Shown piece by piece: positions 53,040 through 61,050 of a stretch of 64,000 nucleotides of DNA. Source of the DNA: Nakamurella multipartita DSM 44233 (GTDB lineage: Bacteria > Actinomycetota > Actinomycetes > Mycobacteriales > Nakamurellaceae); contig NC_013235.1 in NCBI RefSeq assembly GCF_000024365.1, positions 124,001-188,000 on the forward strand, in the 5' to 3' direction. The notes under the pieces were generated by a model, which searched no databases, had not been told where the DNA came from, and was given only the letters and a program-made list of their open reading frames with translations. Position 1 is the first letter of the stretch. Each line of letters opens with the position of its first letter. The translations under genes and the position numbers were made by a program.

Positions 53040-55586
53040 GTGACGAGCCTGCCCCGGGTGGTGATCGCCGCCCCGGCCTCCGGTCACGGCAAGACCACCG
53101 TCGCGGCCGGGCTAATGGCCGCCCTGGTCCGGGCCGGACACGTGGTGTCGGGGCACAAGATCGGGCCGGACTACATCGACCCGGGCTACCACGCGCTGGC
53201 CACCGGCCGCCCCGGCCGCAATCTCGACCCGCACCTGGTCGGCGAGGACCGGCTGGTCCCGCTACTGCTGCACGGCGCCGCGGTGCCCCGACCGGCCGAC
53301 ATCGCGGTGGTCGAGGGCGTGATGGGCCTGTTCGACGGGGCCATCGGCCGCGACGGCTTCGCCTCCACCGCGCACGTCGCCACCGTCATCGACGCCCCGG
53401 TGGTCCTGGTCGTCGACGTGTCCGCGTCCGCCCGCACCATCGGCGCCGTCGTGCACGGCCTGCGCGGCTTCGACCCGGCGGTGCGGGTCGCCGGGGTGAT
53501 CCTGAACAAGGCCGGCTCGGCCCGGCACGCGCAGGAGGCCCGGGACGCGGTCGAACGGATCGGCGTGCCGGTGCTCGGCGTCCTCTTCCGCGACGACGGG
53601 ATCAGCGCTCCCTCAAGGCATCTCGGGCTGGTGCCGGTGGCCGAACGGGACGACGCCGCCGTCGTCCTGGACCGGCTGGCCGGGCAGATCGCGGCCCGGA
53701 TCGACCTGGCCGCCGTCGTGCGGATCGCCCGGTCGGCGCCGGACCTGGCTGCGGCTGCGTGGGCGCCGCCGCCGCGAGTCCCCATCGACGGGCCGGCGCC
53801 GGTGATCGCGGTGGCCGGCGGGCGGGCCTTCACCTTCCGGTACGCCGAGACCGAGGAACTGCTGGCCGCCGCCGGCTGCCGGCCGGTCGTCTTCGACCCG
53901 CTGGCCGGTGAGGCGCTGCCCGATGGCACCGCCGGGCTGTACCTGGGCGGCGGTTTTCCCGAGGTGCACGCGGCCGAGCTGGCCGGCAACGCGGCCCTGC
54001 GGGCGAGCATCACCGCGGTCATCGGGCGCGGGCTGCCGACGGTGGCCGAATGCGCCGGCCTGCTGTACCTGTGCCGCAGCGTCGACGGCGCGCCGATGCT
54101 GGGCGTGATCGACGCCGCCGCGACCATGACCGCCCGGCTCACCCTGGGCTACCGCGCTGCCGTCGCGCCGTCCGGCAGCGTGCTGGCCGGGGCCGGTCAG
54201 GCCGTCACCGGGCACGAATTCCACCGCACCACCGTCGATCCCGGGTCGGGCGCGACCCCGGGCTGGCTGATCGACGGGGCCGGGCACGGCTTCGCGCTCG
54301 ACCCGGCCGGCACCGGCACGCCGACCGTGCACGCGTCCTACCTGCACACCCACTGGGCCGGGCAGCCGGAGCTGGCGGCCCGGTTCGCCGCCGCCGCGCA
54401 CGCCTGGACGGGGAGTGAATCCCCTACGGCGCGGATCCGGCCCTGCCCGCCGCACACCCTTCATCCGAACCCGCCGCCGGTCACACCGGAGCCGAATCTG
54501 TTGCATCACGGTGATCTCGAGGTCGGGCCCGGCCTGCTCGACTTCGCCGTCAACGTCCGCTCGGCCGCACCGCCCGGTTGGCTGGCCGAGACGATCGCGG
54601 CGACCATCGCCGACCTGGGCCACTACCCGCGGGCCCAGGCGGCGACCGAGGCCCTGGCCTGGCGGCACGGCCGGCCGGCCGAGCAGGTGCTGCCCACCGC
54701 GGGCGGCGCCGAGGCGTTCACCCTGATCGCCCGAGCCCTGCGACCCCGGCGACCGGTCGTCGTGCACCCCCAGTTCACCGAGCCGGAGGCGGCGTTACGG
54801 GCCGCCGGACACGTCGTCGACCGGGTCGTGCTGCGGGCCGCCGACGGTTTCACCCTGCCCGACGGGGCCGTGCCCGCGGACGCCGACCTGGTGATGATCG
54901 GCAACCCGACCAACCCCACCGGCGTGCTGCATCCGGCGGCCCGGCTGCGGGCCCTGCTCCGGCCCGGCCGGGTCGTCGTGGTCGACGAGGCGTTCATGGA
55001 CGCCGTCCCCGGGGAGCCGGAAACGCTGGCTGCGGACCAGGTTCCGGGGCTGCTGGTGCTGCGGTCGCTGACCAAGACCTGGGGGATCGCCGGGCTGCGG
55101 GCCGGCTACGTCGTCGGCGACGCCGAGCTGATCGCCCGGTTGGCCGAGCACCAGCCGCCCTGGTCGGTGTCCAGTCCGGCCCTGGCCGCGATCACCGCCT
55201 GCTGCGCCGATGACGCCGTGGCCGAGGCCGCGCTCCTGGCGTCGGCGGTCGACGGGCCCCGGGCGGTGCTGATCGACGGGCTGCGCCGGCTCGGCCTGAG
55301 CGTGCCCGGCCACCCGGCCACGCCGTTCGTGCTGGCCGACACCGCCCCCGTGATCCCGTCCGGCGCGCCGCCGGGCTGGATCCGGGACGCGCTGCGGGAA
55401 CGGGGGATCGCGGTCCGGCGCGGGGACACCTTCCCGGGCCTGGGGCCGACCTGGATCCGCGTCGCGGTCCGGGACGCGCACCTGATCGGCCGCCTGCTCG
55501 ATACCCTCTCCGACGTACTGACCGCCTCACCGCACCCCCCGAATGGAGTTGATCATGGGAAGAATGCCGTTTTGCCGGGCCGATAA
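53040..55586 (+). CDS. cobB: fusion of a,c-diamide synthase CobB and threonine-phosphate decarboxylase-like CobC
   Basis: An 848-residue two-enzyme fusion. CobB (about 1-455) has IAAPASGHGKTTVAAG, KIGPDYIDPGYH and the glutaminase Cys in VAECAGLLYLC; it amidates the a and c side chains before cobalt insertion. After a Pro-rich linker (about 460-485), a PLP aminotransferase-fold domain (about 490-835) has IGNPTNPTGVL and PLP Lys in LRSLTKTWGIAG, matching CobC/CobD enzymes that make aminopropanol phosphate. GTG start 4 bp after cobO. The last ~12 codons and the stop fall inside a TTGATCATG palindrome. Confidence 0.93.
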   Translation: MTSLPRVVIAAPASGHGKTTVAAGLMAALVRAGHVVSGHKIGPDYIDPGYHALATGRPGRNLDPHLVGEDRLVPLLLHGAAVPRPADIAVVEGVMGLFDGAIGRDGFASTAHVATVIDAPVVLVVDVSASARTIGAVVHGLRGFDPAVRVAGVILNKAGSARHAQEARDAVERIGVPVLGVLFRDDGISAPSRHLGLVPVAERDDAAVVLDRLAGQIAARIDLAAVVRIARSAPDLAAAAWAPPPRVPIDGPAPVIAVAGGRAFTFRYAETEELLAAAGCRPVVFDPLAGEALPDGTAGLYLGGGFPEVHAAELAGNAALRASITAVIGRGLPTVAECAGLLYLCRSVDGAPMLGVIDAAATMTARLTLGYRAAVAPSGSVLAGAGQAVTGHEFHRTTVDPGSGATPGWLIDGAGHGFALDPAGTGTPTVHASYLHTHWAGQPELAARFAAAAHAWTGSESPTARIRPCPPHTLHPNPPPVTPEPNLLHHGDLEVGPGLLDFAVNVRSAAPPGWLAETIAATIADLGHYPRAQAATEALAWRHGRPAEQVLPTAGGAEAFTLIARALRPRRPVVVHPQFTEPEAALRAAGHVVDRVVLRAADGFTLPDGAVPADADLVMIGNPTNPTGVLHPAARLRALLRPGRVVVVDEAFMDAVPGEPETLAADQVPGLLVLRSLTKTWGIAGLRAGYVVGDAELIARLAEHQPPWSVSSPALAAITACCADDAVAEAALLASAVDGPRAVLIDGLRRLGLSVPGHPATPFVLADTAPVIPSGAPPGWIRDALRERGIAVRRGDTFPGLGPTWIRVAVRDAHLIGRLLDTLSDVLTASPHPPNGVDHGKNAVLPGR

Positions 55587-55608
55587 CGGGCTTCTCCCCA
55601 TGATCAAC
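55548..55608. repeat. palindrome with TTGATCATG arms over the cobB/cobC stop
   Basis: GTTGATCATGGG (55548-55559) pairs perfectly with CCCATGATCAAC (55597-55608) around a 37-nt centre. The arms match those of the hairpin at 21901-21978. The left arm and centre are translated as the last residues of the fusion protein, and the stop TAA is at 55584-55586. Confidence 0.85.
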
Positions 55609-55646
55609 ACCAGGATGGGTGGGGCGGATGGAGTGGGCGGGGTCGG

Positions 55647-56804
55647 GTGGGCGGCGTGACCGGGGCGAGCGGGTTCGGGGCGCTGCTGCCGGTGGCCGGC
55701 CGCGCGGTGCTGATCACCGGCGGCGAGGAGGGTGCGCTCGGCCGGATCGCGGCCCTGCGCGAGGCCGGGGCCGACCTGCACGTCGTCGCGCCCACGGTGG
55801 CCGCGTCCGTGCTGGACCTGGCCGAACGGGGACTGCTGCGCTGGGACGCCCGGCCGGTCGAGCCGGCCGACGTGGCCGCCGCCTGGCTGGTCGTGCTGGC
55901 CGGCGCCCCCGAGGTCGATGCCGCGGTGCGCGGGTGGGCCGAGCAGCACCGGACCTTCTGCCTGGACGATCCGGCCGACCCCGCCGAACCCACCGCTCCG
56001 GCGAGGGGGTCCGCCGGAGTCGGGCAGGTGATCCTGGTCGGCGGTGGGCCCGGCGATCCGGGCCTGATCACCGTGGCGGGTCTGGCGGCGGTGCGAGCCG
56101 CGGACGTCGTCGTCACCGACCGGCTCGCTCCGTTGGCCGTGCTGGACCAGGTCCGGCCGGGCACCGAGATCGTCGACGTCGGCAAGATCCCCCGGGGCCG
56201 GTTCACCCCGCAGGAACAGATCAACGCGATCCTGGTCGAGCACGCGCGGGCCGGCCGAACGGTGGTGCGGCTCAAGGGCGGCGACAACTTCGTGTTCGGT
56301 CGTGGCGGCGAGGAATGGCAGGCCTGCGCGGAGGCCGGCATTCCGGTGCGGGTGATCCCGGGGGTGAGTTCGGCGGTCGCCGTGCCCGCCCTGGCCGGGA
56401 TCCCGCTGACCCACCGCACGGCCAACCAGGGGTTCACCGTGATCACCGCGCACGTGCCGCCGGGCGATCCTCGCTCGACCCTGGACTACGCCGCCCTGGC
56501 CCGGTCCGGTACCGCGCTGGTGATCATGATGGGGGTGGCCACACTGGGGGCGGTGGCCGCCGAACTGATCGGACACGGCCTGGACCCGGCCACGCCCGCG
56601 GCCACCGTCGCCGACGGCGGATTGCCCGAGCAGAGGGTGGTTCGCGGCACGCTGGCCTCGATCGCCGACGACATCGCCGTCGCCGGTCTGAAGGCGCCCG
56701 CGATCACCGTCGTCGGGTCGGTCGCCGCGTTCGACCCGTCGGCCGGGGGCGCCCCGGTCGAAGCCCCGGGGGGCCCCGCGCCCGGCGGCGCCGGCCCACG
56801 TTGA
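55647..56804 (+). CDS. cobA: uroporphyrinogen-III C-methyltransferase with N-terminal Rossmann domain
   Basis: A 385-residue protein. The C-terminal ~250 residues are a SUMT: VILVGGGPGDPGLITVAG, DRLAPLAVLDQV, VRLKGGDNFVFGRGGEE and TVITAHVPPGDP. It makes precorrin-2, the entry point to cobalamin and sirohaem. The N-terminal ~130 residues resemble the sirohaem synthase dehydrogenase/ferrochelatase domain but are shortened, with an atypical nucleotide loop (LITGGEEGALGRI), so that activity is doubtful. GTG 55647 or 55656. Last gene of the first riboswitch operon. Confidence 0.93.
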   Translation: MGGVTGASGFGALLPVAGRAVLITGGEEGALGRIAALREAGADLHVVAPTVAASVLDLAERGLLRWDARPVEPADVAAAWLVVLAGAPEVDAAVRGWAEQHRTFCLDDPADPAEPTAPARGSAGVGQVILVGGGPGDPGLITVAGLAAVRAADVVVTDRLAPLAVLDQVRPGTEIVDVGKIPRGRFTPQEQINAILVEHARAGRTVVRLKGGDNFVFGRGGEEWQACAEAGIPVRVIPGVSSAVAVPALAGIPLTHRTANQGFTVITAHVPPGDPRSTLDYAALARSGTALVIMMGVATLGAVAAELIGHGLDPATPAATVADGGLPEQRVVRGTLASIADDIAVAGLKAPAITVVGSVAAFDPSAGGAPVEAPGGPAPGGAGPR

Positions 56805-56825
56805 CCGCAAGATCACCGGGCAGCT

Positions 56826-56925
56826 ACGGTCATCGGGTTCCAGCGGTTTCGGGAAGCCGGTGCAAGTCCGGCGCGGTCGCGCCACTGTGAGACCCGAAAG
56901 GGTCGAGTCAGACCCCGATGCCGTC
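56826..56925 (+). promoter_or_regulatory. cobalamin riboswitch upstream of cbtBA
   Basis: The core reads GGGAAGCCGGTGCAAGTCCG then GCGCGGTCGCGCCACTGTGA (about 56851-56890), with GAGTCAGACC as the B12 box (56905-56914). A GGGGG/CCCCC hairpin (56940-56957) ends just before the GAGGAGG ribosome binding site of cbtB, suggesting control of translation or termination. It would reduce cobalt uptake and late B12 genes when cobalamin is plentiful. Confidence 0.92.
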
Positions 56926-56968
56926 CGGCTCCGTCGAGTGGGGGCGCATCAACCCCCGAGGAGGTCTC

Positions 56969-57190
56969 ATGTCCCAGGCCGCTGCTGCATCGATTCCGGT
57001 GCCCACGTTGGCGATTCCCGTCATTCCCGTCCGGCAGATCCTGCCGTGGGCGATGTTCGTCGGGTTGCTCGCCCTGATCGCGCTGTACTTCGTGTCGTCC
57101 GAGCAGGGCGCCTTCGCGGTGTTCGCCGGGACCGGCATCCACGAATGGGTACACGACGGGCGTCACCTGCTCGGCTTCCCCTGTCACTGA
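56969..57190 (+). CDS. cbtB: cobalt transporter subunit CbtB
   Basis: A 73-residue protein with one membrane helix (AMFVGLLALIALYFV) and a C-terminal His-rich tail (IHEWVHDGRHLLGFPCH) that is the expected metal-binding site. CbtB works with CbtA in cobalamin-regulated cobalt uptake. The ribosome binding site GAGGAGG is strong. CbtA follows after 13 bp. Confidence 0.94.
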   Translation: MSQAAAASIPVPTLAIPVIPVRQILPWAMFVGLLALIALYFVSSEQGAFAVFAGTGIHEWVHDGRHLLGFPCH

Positions 57191-57203
57191 CCCGGGCGAA
57201 ACA

Positions 57204-57995
57204 ATGCTGACTGCACGGACTTTCCTGGTCCGCGGATTGCTGGCCGGCCTCATCGCCGGCATCGTCACGTTCGGCGTGGCCTACGTCATCGGGGAACCGC
57301 CGGTCGATGCCGCCATCGCCATCGAGGAAGCCGGGAGCCCGGCCGCCGACAGCCACGACATGGCCGGCATGACGCAGGGCGAGGGTCACTCGCACGGCGA
57401 CGAGGCCGAGGTCTCCCGCTCGACCCAGTCCACCTGGGGACTGGCCACCGCGACGATCCTGTTCGGGGTGGCCCTGGGCGGGATCGCCGGTCTGGCTGCC
57501 GCTTTCGCCTGTGGCCGGCTCGGGCGGCTCGGCCCCCGGGCCAGTTGCGTGGTCGTCGCGGCCACCGGATTCGTGGCGATCTACCTGGTGCCGTTCCTGA
57601 AGTACCCGCCCAACCCACCGGCCGTCGGCAACCCGGACACCATCGGCCCGCGGACCGCGTGGTACTTCGGGATGCTCGCCGTGTCCGTGGTCGTCGCCGT
57701 GGCGGCTATCGTGCTGGCCCGCCGGCTGGCGCCGCGCCTGGGCAGTTGGCACGCCGGGTTGGCCGCCGGCGGTGGCGCGTTGGCGATCGTGCTGGCGACC
57801 GCCTGGTTGTTGCCGACGGTCGACGAAGTACCGGCCGGTTTCCCGGCCGATCTGCTGTGGCAGTTCCGGATGTCGTCGCTGGCCGTCCAATTCACCCTCT
57901 GGGCCGTGCTCGGCATCGCCCTGGCCAGCATGATCGGCGTGGTCACGGACCGGACCGCGCAGGCGGCCCGCCCCCTGACCGGCGCCGCGGCGTGA
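57204..57995 (+). CDS. cbtA: cobalt transporter CbtA
   Basis: A 263-residue membrane protein with about six helices. It begins TFLVRGLLAGLIAGIVTFGVAYVIGEP, has a His-containing periplasmic loop (DSHDMAGMTQGEGHSHGDEA) and the family segment LKYPPNPPAVGNPDTIGPRT. It is the predicted permease for cobalt in the CbtAB system, under riboswitch control. Its stop overlaps the GTG of cobT. Confidence 0.95.
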   Translation: MLTARTFLVRGLLAGLIAGIVTFGVAYVIGEPPVDAAIAIEEAGSPAADSHDMAGMTQGEGHSHGDEAEVSRSTQSTWGLATATILFGVALGGIAGLAAAFACGRLGRLGPRASCVVVAATGFVAIYLVPFLKYPPNPPAVGNPDTIGPRTAWYFGMLAVSVVVAVAAIVLARRLAPRLGSWHAGLAAGGGALAIVLATAWLLPTVDEVPAGFPADLLWQFRMSSLAVQFTLWAVLGIALASMIGVVTDRTAQAARPLTGAAA

Positions 57996-59029
57996 GCCCG
58001 GTCGTCCCGCCGTCGGCCGAGGTCGCCGCTCAGGCCCGGCACTGGGTCGACTCCCTGGCCAAGCCGGTCGGGGCGTTGGGTCGGCTGGAGGACGTGGGGA
58101 TCTGGTTGGCCGCCTGTCAGGGCTGCTGCCCCCCGGAGCCGTTGCGCGACATCCGGGTCGTGGTGTTCGCCGGTGATCACGGTGTCGCCGCGCACGGGGT
58201 GTCGGCCTACCCGAGCGCGGTGACCGCGGCCATGGTGCGGCTGTTCCACACCGGCCGCGCCGGCGTGGCCGTCCTGGCCCGGCAGCACGGGGTTCGGTTG
58301 CGGGTGCTGGACATCGCCGTCGACGACGACCTGGTCGGCCTGCCGGCCGACGTCGGCGCCCACAAGATCCGTCGATCCTCGGAGCCGATCCATCTGTCCG
58401 ACGCGCTGACCGTGGCGCAGGTCCGGGCGGCCGTCGGTGCCGGGCGGGCGGTGGCCGAGCAGGAGTGTGGAAGCGGGGCGCAGCTGCTCATCTCCGGTGA
58501 CATGGGCATCGGCAACACCACGCCGTCCGCGGCGTTGATCGCCGCGATGCTCGGATTGCCGGCCGAGGACGTGACCGGCCGGGGCACCGGCATCGACGGC
58601 GCCGCCCTGGCGCACAAGCGAGACCTCATCGCGCAGGCCCTGTCCCGGATGGGTGATCGACGGGCTGCCCCGCTGGATCCCGTCGATCTGCTGGCCGGGC
58701 TGGGTAGCGCCGACATCGCCGCCTCGGCCGGTTTCATGGCCCGGTCGGCCGACCTGGGCGTGCCGGTCCTGCTCGACGGGGTGGTGTCGGTGGCCGCGGC
58801 CATGGTCGCCGACCTGCTGGCGCCCGGGGCGGCGCGGTGGTTCGCCGCCGGGCACCGGTCCACCGAACCGGCTCAGTCCGCCGCGCTGGCCAAGTTGGGC
58901 CTGGAGCCCCTGCTCGATCTGGGCATGCGCCTGGGTGAGGGCAGCGGCGCGGTGGCCGCGGTCCCGCTGGTCCGATCGGCGGTGCTGATTCTGCGCGAGA
59001 TGGCCCAGCTCGCGGACGTGGTGGGGTGA
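57992..59029 (+). CDS. cobT: nicotinate-nucleotide-dimethylbenzimidazole phosphoribosyltransferase CobT
   Basis: A 345-residue enzyme that activates the lower ligand base to alpha-ribazole phosphate. Motifs are SLAKPVGALGRLED, VVFAGDHGVAAHGVSAYPSA, GDMGIGNTTPSAAL, GRGTGIDG and the C-terminal catalytic Glu in RLGEGSGAV. The name follows Salmonella usage; this is not the chelatase CobT of Pseudomonas. Coupled to cbtA upstream and cobS downstream by 4-bp overlaps. Confidence 0.96.
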   Translation: MSPVVPPSAEVAAQARHWVDSLAKPVGALGRLEDVGIWLAACQGCCPPEPLRDIRVVVFAGDHGVAAHGVSAYPSAVTAAMVRLFHTGRAGVAVLARQHGVRLRVLDIAVDDDLVGLPADVGAHKIRRSSEPIHLSDALTVAQVRAAVGAGRAVAEQECGSGAQLLISGDMGIGNTTPSAALIAAMLGLPAEDVTGRGTGIDGAALAHKRDLIAQALSRMGDRRAAPLDPVDLLAGLGSADIAASAGFMARSADLGVPVLLDGVVSVAAAMVADLLAPGAARWFAAGHRSTEPAQSAALAKLGLEPLLDLGMRLGEGSGAVAAVPLVRSAVLILREMAQLADVVG

Positions 59030-59793
59030 ATCCGACGGCCGACGGGCTGCGATTGGCCGTCGGCACCCTGACCGCGGTGCGGGTACGCCCGCCCGGCCGG
59101 GTCGATCGCCCGACCGCGCGGGTGGCGATGGTGCTGGCCCCGGTCGCGGTGCTCCCGTTGGGTGGGCTGGCCGCGGCGGTCGGCGGGCTCGGGGCGCTGG
59201 CTGGCCTGGGGCCACTGGTCGTCGCTGCTTTGACCATCGGGGCGGTCGCGCTGGGTTCCCGCGGCCTGCATCTGGACGGGCTGGCCGACACCGCCGACGG
59301 CCTGGGCTCGGGCTACGACCGGACCCGGGCGCTGGAAATCATGAGGCGCGGCAACGTCGGGCCGATGGGGGTCACCACCCTGGTCGTCGTGCTGGTGGCC
59401 CAGATCGCGGCGACCGCCGCGATGCTTGCCCGGCCGGGCGGTTTCGTGCTGGTCGGGGTGCTGGTCTGCCTGTCCCGGTCGGCGCTGCTGCTGGCCTGCG
59501 CCCGCGGGGTGCCGCCGGCCCGGCCCGACGGGCTGGGCGCGATGGTCGCCGGGGTGGTGCCCCGCGCCGGTACGGTGGCCGGCCTGCTCGTGACCGCCGG
59601 GATCGCCGCCGCGGTCGTGCCGATCGCCGGGTCGGCCTGGTGGTGGGGTCCGCTGGCTGTGCTGGTGGCCGGGTTGGCGGTGGCCGGGCTGCTGACGCGC
59701 TGCGTGCGCCGGTTCGGCGGGATCACCGGCGACGTCATGGGGGCGACGATCGAGATCGCCCTGCTGGCGCTGCTGGTCGTGCTCAGCCGCTGA
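59026..59793 (+). CDS. cobS: adenosylcobinamide-GDP ribazoletransferase CobS (cobalamin synthase)
   Basis: A 255-residue integral membrane enzyme that joins adenosylcobinamide-GDP and alpha-ribazole in the last step. It has the conserved LHLDGLADTADGLGSG, MRRGNVGPMG and ITGDVMGATIEI motifs and about six to seven helices. GTG start overlapping cobT. Its last 11 bp overlap the end of the convergent jetD gene. Confidence 0.95.
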   Translation: MNPTADGLRLAVGTLTAVRVRPPGRVDRPTARVAMVLAPVAVLPLGGLAAAVGGLGALAGLGPLVVAALTIGAVALGSRGLHLDGLADTADGLGSGYDRTRALEIMRRGNVGPMGVTTLVVVLVAQIAATAAMLARPGGFVLVGVLVCLSRSALLLACARGVPPARPDGLGAMVAGVVPRAGTVAGLLVTAGIAAAVVPIAGSAWWWGPLAVLVAGLAVAGLLTRCVRRFGGITGDVMGATIEIALLALLVVLSR

Positions 59794-61042
59794 GCGGCTT
59801 TTCTCGGCCGCATTCGGCGAGATCGGCGAGCAGGATGTCGACCATCCGCTCCTCCATGACCGCCCGTCCGGTGGTCGCCATCAGCGACTCCAGCGCGGGG
59901 TCCCAGGGCGATGCGGCCGGCGCCCCGCGGAGCGGCTCGGTCGGTAAACCGGTGGCAGCCAAGCCCCGTTGGTAGTCGTCGCTCGACATCCGCCACGGGC
60001 GGGCCCGGTACCGGGTGATTGCTTCAGCGGTCGTCCGCAGCCCCGTCCAATCGAAGTCGCCGCGCCAGTGGACGACGCCGGTGGCTCCGGCGACCAGGCG
60101 GTGGCAGGCGGCGGACGGTACGCCTTCACTGCAGATCAGCGGTGGGTGGGCCGGGCTCCACTCGCCGACGGCCGCTCGGAGCACGGCCGGGTTCTCGCAG
60201 ACGAACACCCGTGGCGCGGTCAGCGTCACCGGCGCGGCGGTCAGCTGGTGCAGGGTGAGCCGGAACGGGATGCCCAGCTCCGCCGCCCCGTGCAGCCAGG
60301 ACGCCACCGCATGGTGTTCCAGCGGACGGACGCCCAGGACCAGCACCTGGCTGGCCAGGTCGTCGACGATCACGCCCGCCGCCTGCCACCGGGCCCGTCG
60401 TTGGGCCGCCGTCGTCGGTGCGTCGACCCCGTGGGCCCGCGCCAGCGCGCGCAGCACCAGCCCGGCGACCGGACTGCCGGAGAGCGCCTTGGTGTGGCCG
60501 GTCGCCCGTTCGGCCAGAACTGGGAGGGCGACGCCCGTTGCGGGCAGCAGCGCGAGCACGTCGACGGCCTGCGCCAGATGTCCCGCGTCGCCCCGGTGGA
60601 CCAGCCGGGTGACGGTGCCGTCGGCAATGAGGTCGTCCAACCAGGGTTCGAACCAGGGCTGGTCGAGGAGCCGACCGGCCCGTTCCCTGGCCTGCCGGAC
60701 GGCGGTTTGCCGGGCGGCCGCATCCTGGTCCCGTTCGGCCGGCCGGTCTCGCAAGGGGCCGTCGACGGCGATGACCGCATCGGTCAGGGAGAGCGCGAAC
60801 GCGCGATGCAGGGCGGCGTCCAGGGCAGCCAGGGGCAGGCGAACGGATCTGACCCCGGGCGGCCGATGCGAACCGGTGAGTCCGATGACCAGCTTGCGCT
60901 CGGCCTCGGTCGGGTCCTTGACCGTCAGCGACCCGGTCAGCGCGCCTCCAGTTCGCTCCAGACGGGCCCGGGCCAGCCGCAGGATCCGCGGCCAGGGCGG
61001 CTCCCGCAGCGCCACGACGGGTTCGGGCGAGGGTGCGCTCAT
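59783..61042 (-). CDS. jetD: TIGR02679-family protein, Wadjet JetD-like
   Basis: A 419-residue protein with a TIGR02679/DUF2399 layout. The C-terminal part contains VFVCENPAVLRAAV, ICSEGVPSAACHRLV and VVHWRGDFDWTGLRTTAEAI, the Toprim-like (topoisomerase VI A-type) metal-binding segment with Glu and the DFDW acidic pair. In Wadjet, JetD is the nuclease that cuts plasmids extruded by the JetABC SMC-like motor. It starts 8 bp after the jetC stop. Confidence 0.88.
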   Translation of the reverse strand: MSAPSPEPVVALREPPWPRILRLARARLERTGGALTGSLTVKDPTEAERKLVIGLTGSHRPPGVRSVRLPLAALDAALHRAFALSLTDAVIAVDGPLRDRPAERDQDAAARQTAVRQARERAGRLLDQPWFEPWLDDLIADGTVTRLVHRGDAGHLAQAVDVLALLPATGVALPVLAERATGHTKALSGSPVAGLVLRALARAHGVDAPTTAAQRRARWQAAGVIVDDLASQVLVLGVRPLEHHAVASWLHGAAELGIPFRLTLHQLTAAPVTLTAPRVFVCENPAVLRAAVGEWSPAHPPLICSEGVPSAACHRLVAGATGVVHWRGDFDWTGLRTTAEAITRYRARPWRMSSDDYQRGLAATGLPTEPLRGAPAASPWDPALESLMATTGRAVMEERMVDILLADLAECGREKPLSG

Positions 61043-61050
61043 CCGGCGGG

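Noticed and set aside
60640-60655. GGTTCGAACC-like T-loop sequence hinting at a tRNA
   Set aside because: It lies inside the jetD coding sequence and there is no acceptor stem or anticodon arm around it.
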